Source: Amoebophrya sp. AT5.2
Lineage: Eukaryota; Sar; Dinophyceae; Syndiniales; Amoebophryaceae
DNA length: 15,240 nucleotides
Assembly (NCBI GenBank): GCA_005223375.1
Contig: RXOD01005227.1
Location: 1 to 15,240 of the forward strand
Direction: 5' to 3'
The translations under genes were made by a program, and so were the position numbers. Shown here one piece after another: positions 1 to 6,817 of the stretch. The notes below the pieces were generated by a model. The model did no database searches. It worked only from the letters and a program-made list of their open reading frames with translations, and was not told the DNA's origin. The first letter of the stretch is position 1, and every line of letters begins with the position of its first letter.

Positions 1-26
1 AAAAGAATCACTTACCACTTTACTCA

Positions 27-48
27 GTTACCAGCTGGTCCCACGATA
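27..48 (-). repeat. Third copy of the introner terminal motif, at the 3' end of HtrA exon 5
   Basis: On the minus strand it reads TATC, GTGGGACCAG, CTGGTAAC. It matches the 2661-2682 arm at 19 of 22 positions, and all three differences are C for G. It directly follows codons for VSVMQMTTN. By analogy with intron 1, another intron of the same family begins at about base 48 and its other end lies outside the window. Confidence 0.6.
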
Positions 49-3000
49 GTTCGTGGTCATCTGCATCACGGAAACGTCGCCGAAAGGAACATACTCGATC
101 TGGAATTTATTTGTTTCGTTGAACAATTTCGTGGGGCACTGGCGAACAAATATGGCACACATGGCGTCCTTCAAGGTGACACGTGGTAGGTTACACTAGT
201 TGATGCATAAAGTGGAGTAGCGCACGGCTGATGATAAGACGCCCGGGAGAACGAGAAGGCCAAGCCCTGATCCTGAAGTTGGAAGCTAGCTGCAAACCCG
301 GCATGTCAGAGGGAGGACAGCACGCTCGTAGCCAAATAGCGTGCGGAAGGTTCGCGCGGTGGTTCTAGCGCGCCCCAGCGGTAGTTAAAAACAAAAAGTG
401 TAAACTGATGACGGGCATCAAGTTGTGCGAGAATCACGAATGAAAATGATATGGACCACCATGATACAAAAGCAAAATTTTATGGCTCCGGTACGTCGTC
501 TCTCTGGAAGCTCGGCTCCTCGATTGTTTTCACTCCGCTGTCGTATTTCTCTTGCCATTGCAGCGGCAGTGTGTGTTCCGTCGTTTCTCCGTCCGAGCAT
601 GTGAAAAATTTCACGTCTCGGAACAGGGCGTCACACTGGGTGCATTCCGTGCCGCACGACTCGCACTTGGCCTTGTCTCCCTGCATGAAGAACAGGTTCT
701 CGTAGCTCATCTGGTCTTTCAGAAAGGAGTTGATGCGCCCCTTCCCGAACCTGTCCACGCTGCTTTCCCCGATCTTGAAGAGGTAGCTGCCGACCTGTGC
801 AGGCGGGTTCGCCGAGCGCAGCAGCGAGCGATCCTCGATCTGCGTCAGCAGAATGCCTTCGTGGTCCTTGCACTTTGTGTCGAGGTCGTAAATGGCGTCG
901 CTCCCCATCGCAACCCGAACGTCCAGCTGTGGAATACGAATCTGACGGTGCGTGTTCTGGCTCGTCGCGCGCGCCACCTTCCTCCGCTGCTGAACCTGAA
1001 GCAACGCTTCGCCACCGCCGCTGCCGCCATCTTGTTCGCCAGGAGTAGAAGAGTCTCCAGAATTCGAGCTGTCCTCACCCGTGCTCGACTCTGCACGGGC
1101 TTTCTCCAACATGCTCAGACTCTCGTTGTGGTCGTACAGCCCAAGCATGTGCTGCACGCGCCAGAAAGGAATCACGTAGTTCACATTCTCTGCGCCATTC
1201 CTTACAAAGGTGCAAAAGCCATCCATCCTGATCCTTGTTCATTTATCTTTACCATTGCTTCTTCCGACCGACTGACTCTGGCAACCATGCACAGGCGGGC
1301 GGCGGGCTGCTACAGACACGTACCAGACCGACAAAAACGCATTCATTGAAGGAGAGAGACGGGGGAAATCCAACGAAAAATAAAAATACAAAGCAATGAA
1401 AAACCAGCTACCCACTAGGTGCCCGCCAGCACAGCACCGCACAAGCAAAATAAACTGAAAGTGAAACTACCCCGAGTCCTCCAAGCTATCAGTATGTATC
1501 CATCAACATCCGTCCCTTTGGCCTCTGCAGCTAGAGTTACCTACGAGGACTATCAAAAACTAATTCACGGAGAAGATCCTGGACCACACTGTCGACGTAG
1601 ACGGTTATGGCCTCTGCATATTCCGGTCGCCTTCGCGAAGTTGATCCCGACGACCTCTTTCTTTTCTTCAAGCAGCAGCGGCCCGCCGCTGTTTCCCGGT
1701 GAAATTGGTGCGGTCGATTGGATGCAGATGTTTCCATCCACCTCCTGGTTGCCCGAAACCTCGCCGCCAGATATCTTCGGAAGGTTTTGCCCGAGCGGAA
1801 AACCGATGGCCAGCACCTTCTCCCCCATGCTGGGCGTTTTTTCCGCGAACTTCAACGGAAGAAGTTCGAGAGGGGGACTGACGTCGCCGAGCGCCTGCAA
1901 GTCGTTTATCGTTTCTTTGTGATTGGTATTGATCATTGCTTGGCTGATTGATTGCCTGACTGACTGATTGACTGACTGACTGACTGACTGAGCAGTGATT
2001 GACTGAGTGACTGAGTGACTTACTGACTGACTACACGGAAACTCAATTTATTTGTAGTACGCGGCAACTTCTACTTCATCTTTGAAGAAAGGCAGACCTT
2101 CTTGAATTTTGCGGGGTCCTTGAACTTGAGGACCGCGACGTCTAGCTGTCCGCAGATTTGTTTTGTCACTGCCTCGAACGGCTGGTCCGAGAGGGCGAGC
2201 AGCTGCAGTATGGCGGGACCAGGTGGTAACAAGTAGGGAGCTGGCAACTGCTGATGGGTCCCGACTTGGGTGGCGGTTTGCCTTGGGTGGCGGATTGCCC
2301 TCGCGATGGCGAGGGAGTGCGTCAAGGCGCTCTGAAGTCTACCCGGCGCGAGGAGGCCTGGGGCGGCTTCAGAGATGCCCCAAGCGATGGGGGGGTAGGG
2401 GGTGGCGTCGGGAAGGGAGACGCCGAGAGGCAGAGAGCGACGGTCGCGGAAAGCCACCGACGACAGTAGTGACGAGGCCTGAAAGCAGGGCAGAAGAGGC
2501 CGCCCAGCGTCGCGATTGGTTGTCGGCTGTATGCTGCAGGAGTGCCAGGCCTGCCAACCGCAAAAAGCCACCTTTTCTCCTACGACAGACCTCTTTTTAG
2601 GACCACTGAGAAAGGGCACCCCGAAACGCCCGCCCTGAATTTCACTGACCACTATAGCCACTTACCACCTGGTCCCACCATATGCAGCTGGACTTCCTCG
2701 GCATTACTCACAACGTGCGCGTTGGTGATGATCACTGGGTCAAACTCTTCTTTCCCGTCCACCGTGCGCATCGTGCGCACGACGAAACCCGAACCAAGCG
2801 CCACCTCTGGTTCCCCCGTCAACTGGGGCGAGAGGAAGTCAAACGCCGGTGCGATGGTCTTGATGCGAAGGACGGACATTCGTAGCGATTCCATGTCGAA
2901 CCCGTAGGTGCGAGTACTTTGGCTCTTCGTAGAGCTGGAAGAGGTCGTGGACGAGGCCGACGCGGCAGCCTTTGAAGTTCCGCCAACCTCGAGGACGCTG

Positions 3001-3365
3001 AGCGACGAGGAATGCCCGAGCACACTTTTCGCAGCTGGTCGTGCCGGGGAAAGCGGCTGCTGCGGCAGGACTTCGTGGGGTAATATCGCGGCACTTCTCT
3101 GACGCGCTTGCTGAACAAGAACGACACTGCCAGCACCGGCCTGCTGCTCTGCAGCGGGTGTGATCTCTCGCAGGTTCTGGTCGCGCTGATGGTGATCCTC
3201 ATCCTCCCTCCGAGAGCGGTCCTGCTCCAGAAAGGCGCGCCCCGTGCGCGACGACGCCACGAACAACACGCCCGACAGCAGCAACACGCGCGTGCGCGGC
3301 AGCGCGACAGCCGCCGCGGCAGGCCGGCTGCTCTTCCGACGCCCGGATGTGCACAACATCTTCAT
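49..3365 (-). CDS. HtrA/DegP-type serine protease, five exons, 3' end outside the window
   Basis: Trypsin-fold HtrA/Deg protease, an ATP-independent protein quality-control enzyme. Proposed exons are 3365-2688, 2202-2098, 1894-about 1622, about 1199-495 and 195-49. The start is the first ATG after an in-frame TGA. Residues 1-45 have a basic start, a hydrophobic core (VLLLSGVLFVA) and then TGRAF, so a signal peptide, possibly bipartite plastid targeting, is likely; residues 50-150 are low complexity. The triad is visible: His217 in TNAHVV, Asp247 in LDVAVLKF and Ser330 in PGNSGGPLL. Exon 4 opens with AENVNYVIPFWRV, the end of the protease domain, followed by an acidic linker, a PDZ-like region (GILLTQI, VGSYLFKIGE) and a CxxC-x3-CxxC cluster. 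Intron 2 (GTC..CAG) and intron 4 (GTA..TAG) read as GT-AG; introns 1 and 3 do not. The family call is firm. The exon 3/4 join and the exon 5 borders are less sure. Confidence 0.85.
196..494 (-). other. HtrA intron 4 (GT-AG, phase 0)
   Basis: The donor is GAC/GTACCG and the acceptor is CAACTAG/TGT, joining FQRDD to CNLPRVTLKDAM. The open frame on both sides supports the join. I see nothing else in its 299 bp. Confidence 0.5.
1200..1621 (-). other. HtrA intron 3, apparently non-canonical, with pairing ends
   Basis: It separates VVGINFAKATG (exon 3) from NGAENVNYVIP (exon 4), which should be contiguous in HtrA proteins. On the transcribed strand TGCAGAGGCCAT (1618-1607) near the 5' end pairs with ATGGCTTTTGCA (1222-1211) near the 3' end: 12 consecutive pairs, two of them G-U. 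No GT donor lies at the expected boundary. The acceptor TTTGTAAG is plausible. The nearest in-phase GT (CA/GTGTGG, about 30 bases into the intron) would add roughly 11 residues to the fold. Exact borders are unresolved. Confidence 0.55.
1895..2097 (-). other. HtrA intron 2 (GT-AG), filled largely by a GACT microsatellite
   Basis: The exon reads AAG AAG then GTCTGCC, and the intron ends in GACTTGCAG before GCG CTC. Both sides are phase 0, joining DPAKFKK to ALGDVSPPLEL. The intron is 203 bp and about half of it is the (GACT)n tract at 1943-2033. Confidence 0.65.
1943..2033. repeat. Degenerate (GACT/GATT/GAGT) tetranucleotide microsatellite
   Basis: About 90 bp of tandem GACT units on the plus strand, with GATT and GAGT variants. 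On the transcribed strand it is a pyrimidine-interrupted CAGT run inside intron 2, upstream of the acceptor. Confidence 0.9.
2209..2230 (+). repeat. 3' terminal inverted repeat of the intron 1 element
   Basis: This plus-strand copy contains GCGGGACCAG followed by GTGGTAAC and is the inverted partner of 2661-2682. On the transcribed strand it ends at the ACTGCAG that abuts exon 2. Confidence 0.85.
2265..2298 (+). repeat. Tandem duplication of a 17-bp unit inside intron 1
   Basis: Two adjacent units of CTTGGGTGGCGGtTTGC differ at one position (t/a). It lies inside the introner-like element and may be an internal repeat of that element. Confidence 0.8.
2298..2315. repeat. Short perfect hairpin inside intron 1
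   Basis: CCCTCGC and GCGAGGG form a perfect 7-bp stem around a GATG loop, directly after the tandem 17-mer. A role is not evident. Confidence 0.6.
2661..2682 (-). repeat. 5' terminal inverted repeat of the intron 1 element
   Basis: On the minus strand it contains GTGGGACCAG followed by GTGGTAAG. It pairs with 2209-2230, differing at two positions over 22 bases. The pairing continues into the CAGCTG direct repeats, giving about 29 paired positions with one bulge and one mismatch. A GTAAG in this arm looks like a donor, but using it puts the downstream exon out of frame and leaves extra residues. Confidence 0.85.
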
Positions 3366-3488
3366 CCACGGTGCTCCACCAGAGGGGGCTGTTGATGTGA
3401 ACAATCAGGAGGAGCGGCAGCGGCTGATGGTCTTCATCTTGTGTCTACTTTGCCTTTCATTTCTTGCTTGCCGTCGACCTGTTTGAAC

Positions 3489-3747
3489 CTAAGCGACCTG
3501 CTCGCGAATGCCGACGGGCCACCCGGTTTTTCTGAGGAGAATCTCCTTCGAGAAGTTTGTATATGCATAGCTCGTTTTTCTTTCATTTGAGTTCGCGACC
3601 GCGAGCATTGCACTCACGACTTCGTGTCCATTTGCATCAGTCAGTGATGAAGTCGTGTAGAGGTTGAGGGTGTTGAATTTAATGCCGGGCGAAGTCACGC
3701 CCAGAAGCAGCCAAAGCCTTGAAAGAGCGTATGTAGATGTAGAAGAT
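3489..3747 (-). other. Unassigned open segment, possible exon, in the spacer upstream of HtrA
   Basis: An open minus-strand frame without an early ATG reads from about YALSRLWLLLGVTSPG through NLYTTSSLTDANGHEVV to KTGWPVGIREQVA. Its composition looks protein-like and it has a hydrophobic start. Codons for REQ are followed by GTCGCT, a possible donor. I cannot connect it in frame to the HtrA start, which has its own in-frame upstream stop. It could be an exon of an unrecognised gene, a 5' leader, or chance. Confidence 0.2.
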
Positions 3748-4075
3748 TGATTTTTTTAGTTTGAAACTCAAACTTTCATGTACTTACTCGCATCATGTGC
3801 ATGCCTGTACCAGCCTGCATTCGGCTACAAGTGTGAGCATAGATACGGTTTTCTCTTCTGTTCTCACTGCCTTTGCGTCGGAGGTAATTCCTCGCGCGTG
3901 CTGGAGCGACCTCTACCTTGGTTTCGTCGCGCCATCGCCTCTCGTACGACAAAACGAAATTTCATGGGCGCGAGTAGCACCCGACTCAGCTGGGCGGCCG
4001 CATGAACTCTCTCAAAAGCATAAAAAAAGCGCTTACAACTACAAGAAGAACAGGAACAGCAGAGGTTGCGCGTAG

Positions 4076-4098
4076 TTGTCGACGTGCGTCGTCGACAA
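4076..4098. repeat. Perfect 9-bp stem hairpin in the spacer between the CaaX gene and HtrA
   Basis: TTGTCGACG and CGTCGACAA flank a TGCGT loop. The hairpin lies about 245 bp downstream of the CaaX-protein stop and 710 bp upstream of the HtrA start. It could be a 3'-end RNA structure or chance. The rest of 3366-4342 holds no supported gene. Confidence 0.5.
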
Positions 4099-4342
4099 GT
4101 CCTGGCGGCAAGGTGGATATCCGTATTTGTGAAACAGGTCGTTTGGGATTTGCATTTGGTTCGCGAACGCGATTGCAACAGCTAGCAGAAGCCGTAAGTT
4201 TGTCATTCGTTGTCGATGCAGATCCAATGCGGGGGTCGGGCGGAGGCTACGTGTACGTCGATCGCTAATTTTTAATAAATTAAATTAATATGCTCGTCAA
4301 ATGCATTATAACATTGTTCGGTAGTAGTACCTACCAAGCTAC

Positions 4343-5479
4343 CTACATCAGTGCACACATGCTTGAAGATGCTTTCTGCCCGCCAAGCTTCTTGGGTGTT
4401 GTTTTCATCTCCTCGATAGCCGTATTGCTCGCCTTGTATTTTTTCTTCTTTGTCTTTATTGTCGAAGACGCGGTGGCAGCGCCGTCTGGCAAAGAGCCGA
4501 ATCTGTCCGCGAGAGCAGGGTAATCAACGTCATCTGGAATTGCAGCGGCTGGTCCCGACAGTTTGCGAACGGCAGACGGGTGAATCTTTGTGCCCACGGG
4601 AAAATCTTCTCCGAGGTCGGACTCGTGCGAGGCGCTGCGACTCCACGCGATAGAATGCTGATCCCCCGAGTCGGATGGTGTTGTCGAGGAGGTGGATGCC
4701 AAATACCTTTGGTTTGGATGCGTTGGAGTTGGTGGCTCAAAAAAAGTAAACATGCACAGATAGTAAGTATTTACGTGCTCGCGTTTGTGCCGGAGGGGCT
4801 CGGTACATGGTCGCGCTCGACCTGCTCCACCAGTGCTGCTCGGCCTCCCGAACTACATGCGTCGCATCTCATTGCAGCGCACGCGCGACGTGAAGTACCA
4901 AGGCCGCTGCGCCAAGACAAAGACCGCATCTTCGCCCACTTGGCGGTCTTGGCCTGTTTCCGCTGCACGGCGCTACCTTCCTGTCCATCCACCAAACACC
5001 CCGAAGACTGAAACCGCTTCAGTTCCGGCGATCCCGGGGCGAACGAGACTGACTTGCCTCGCCGCAGCCGCTGATTTTTTTCTTTTCCGACATCGTCCAC
5101 CCCGTGGTCAGGGGCGTTCTCGGCTTCTCTTGCTTCTTTCTCCTGCTGTAGGCGCAGCTGCTTGTCGGCCTTGCTCTGGGAGAGCCGCTTGATTTGCTCG
5201 CTCTGGAGACTGAGGCTGCGACGCAGCTCGCGGCGCACCTGGGGTTAGGAGGAGCAGCCTGCGTTTTATTTTTTTTCTACAAGAATGTTGCAACGCACCA
5301 CGACCACAACTAGAACTACTTTCTTACGTTCAAAAAGTACGTCTTGCATCATCTTGGAGTCGCCTCTTCTGAAACAAAGTGTAGGCATTTTTGTCGAAGT
5401 TTTTGTTGATCTTGATCTGCTCCTGCCGGAATTCCTTCTGGAAGTCCTGCAGACTGACTCGCCGTGCCTGCTGTGGCAT
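4343..5479 (-). CDS. Basic helix-rich protein of unknown function with a C-terminal CaaX-like motif
   Basis: I do not recognise this gene. Proposed exons are 5479-5348, 5238-4775 and 4706-4343, about 319 residues if it starts at the ATG coding MPQQARR. The first two exons encode a charged, probably helical or coiled-coil stretch (VSLQDFQKEF, INKNFDKNAYTLFQKRRLQDD, then RRELRRSLSLQSEQIKRLSQ). Next come a basic serine-rich part (RLRRGKSVSFAPGSP) and a lysine run (KTKKKKYK). The protein ends MCALM, and CALM fits the C-a-a-X pattern for prenylation, so membrane anchoring through lipid plus basic residues is inferred. Intron 1 (5239-5347) fits a GC-AG reading (GAT/GCAAGA..CCCCAG/GTG, phase 0); intron 2 (4707-4774) reads GT-AG, phase 2. 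The frame stays open upstream of the ATG to about 5600, so the true start may lie in an earlier exon. Confidence 0.55.
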
Positions 5480-5702
5480 CGTAGCGTGGTTACTCGAGCC
5501 TCGTCGTCGGTTACTGGCGAGGCCCCGAGATGAAAGCTGAGGAAGAGCAGCAGGAAGCCTACGGAGCAAGGAGCGGCGTGTGGCACTGACTTCCGCCCCG
5601 TTGTTCGCTTTGGTCCTTGACCTTGTTCTTGGGTCACATTAATATTGCTTTATTAGCCGCTTTTGTTTTTGATGATGTGGTGAGCTGGTGCTCCCGGTCC
5701 TG

Positions 5703-5924
5703 CTAGTGCGTTTTTGCGTAGTTGTACGTAGGAGTTTTGCTGACACACTCTCTGTCGCCTTCTCTACTGCTTCCTCGTCCGTGCACATCACGGACCTCGC
5801 TCCTCTCACTTGACGCTGACGCGTTTGGGGTCGCTGGACCAGTTTCGCGACCCGCGCACCCACTGAAGATGAAGGCGATAAAAGTGCATGTCTCCGTCGT
5901 GGCACCAGCTTTGCGGTGATTCAT
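5703..5924 (-). other. Weak candidate 5' exon in the spacer between the CaaX gene and MATE
   Basis: An ATG-initiated minus-strand frame starts MNHRKAGATTETCTFIAFIF and runs 73 codons. It lies on the right strand and side to be a first exon of the CaaX-tailed gene, but I could not identify an in-frame donor/acceptor pair that joins them. The rest of about 5480-6280 shows nothing I can support. Confidence 0.15.
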
Positions 5925-6280
5925 GGCGACGGCGAGCGAAGCCGACGGCGCGGAGGATTTGCTATTGTCTTGCTTTGTCGCATCGTAATCATTCTGCTCA
6001 TTTTTTCCTCCTGTTTGCAGTTTGAGCAGCTTCTAGTTCTCACCCTTCAGAATCACAACCACAGCGTGTTTGCACCGCACCAACAAGTCTGACTTCTAGT
6101 TCGCTGCCAAGCTGCCATGTTTATATTTATTTTTGTATTCTCGAAGATGAAGCGCGGGCGGGAAAGGTAGCGGAATGGGCGATCCTATGAGCGTCTGAGC
6201 CTGATGATAATGCCTGATTTTTGCAGCCGTAGCAAAGTTCTTTGTATAAGTACTCATCGTTCGTCCAGGAAGTAGCAAAA

Positions 6281-6751
6281 ATGCGTACTGAAAGCGCAGA
6301 ATATGCGACGCAGCAGCGCCGACGTCCAGCTACCCGGTCCCGGTCAATGTCCGAAATTCACCAATCGTTTCACACGGGGAAAACGACGAGCGACATCGGA
6401 CCGACCTCCGTGAAAAAGTTGTGTAGGCGCGCCCTACCTACGTACAAGTACAAGGAAAAGACTGCTGAGCGGCACATCCCTACCTACAAGTACAACTTCC
6501 TTGCTAGAAAATATGCGTTCATTTCTTTCATAAAATCAAATTTGTTCTTCTGCATTTTTTGCGCTGGCAGATACAGCAGTTTGTGCTGGTTCGAATATAC
6601 TAAACTTTCTATTTCTTGTCACCCTCGTTACCTGCAGCCGAAAACAGACTCGATGGCTTTCTTCTTTGGTGCATGCAAGGTAGTGCTCGTGGCATTCGCT
6701 TTCGCAGCCGCTCTCGTCCAGTTGCATGTAGTCCATAATTTTTGTACCTAG
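6281..6751 (+). CDS. Doubtful plus-strand reading frame of 156 residues
   Basis: An ATG in an A-rich context (AAAAATGC) opens a frame starting MRTESAEYATQQRRRP. It has a basic serine/arginine-rich first third, two short PTYKYK-like repeats (DNA repeats near 6430 and 6478) and a hydrophobic end (VVLVAFAFAAALVQL) that could be one membrane helix. It is the only substantial frame opposite to the direction of the four genes, has no recognised domain and faces the 3' end of the MATE gene. It may be chance. Confidence 0.2.
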   Translation: MRTESAEYATQQRRRPATRSRSMSEIHQSFHTGKTTSDIGPTSVKKLCRRALPTYKYKEKTAERHIPTYKYNFLARKYAFISFIKSNLFFCIFCAGRYSSLCWFEYTKLSISCHPRYLQPKTDSMAFFFGACKVVLVAFAFAAALVQLHVVHNFCT

Positions 6752-6817
6752 ACTTACTTTCCTTCGTTCCGCCTCCGCGTGCGCGTGAGCGACAGGGAAA
6801 GGGCCACGCGAAGCAGG

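Larger units (their letters stand above)
2203..2687 (-). mobile_element. Introner-like intron 1 of the HtrA gene, with terminal inverted repeats and a 7-bp direct repeat
   Basis: The direct repeat GCAGCTG (plus strand) lies at 2199-2205 and 2684-2690. Just inside it are inverted arms at 2209-2230 and 2661-2682. Removing one repeat copy plus the interior (485 bp) joins VSNAEEVQ to LLALSDQPFEAV in frame. That leaves 30 residues from the catalytic His to the Asp, the spacing I recall for E. coli DegP. No boundary position within the repeat gives a GT start; the best reading is CT..AG. Inside are a tandem 17-mer and a small hairpin, but no transposase-like reading frame. This has the structure of a non-autonomous DNA transposon acting as an intron. 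Confidence 0.75.

Noticed and set aside
1196..1626. GGAAT direct repeat as the target duplication of HtrA intron 3
   Set aside because: Joining at GGAAT shifts the frame and gives a stop a few codons into exon 4, so it cannot be the splice border.
2163..2600. Plus-strand frame of 145 codons inside HtrA intron 1, possibly an element-encoded protein
   Set aside because: Arg/Gly-rich composition follows the local GC bias, no transposase-like motif is visible, and it overlaps the 17-bp tandem repeat.
2661..2668. GTGGTAAGTGG at the end of HtrA exon 1 as a normal donor
   Set aside because: Matching it to a downstream AG in the right phase either truncates the Asp-containing segment or leaves extra residues; the direct-repeat border gives family-like spacing.
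4321..4350. Recurrent TACCTAC/GTAGGTA motifs (also near 6430, 6480 and 12604)
   Set aside because: Too short and scattered to call a repeat family from this window alone.
5266..5637. Alternative minus-strand frame over the first exon of the CaaX-tailed gene
   Set aside because: It would allow a GT donor, but its composition is less protein-like than the frame with the DFQKEFRQEQIKINKNF helix; kept only as an alternative.
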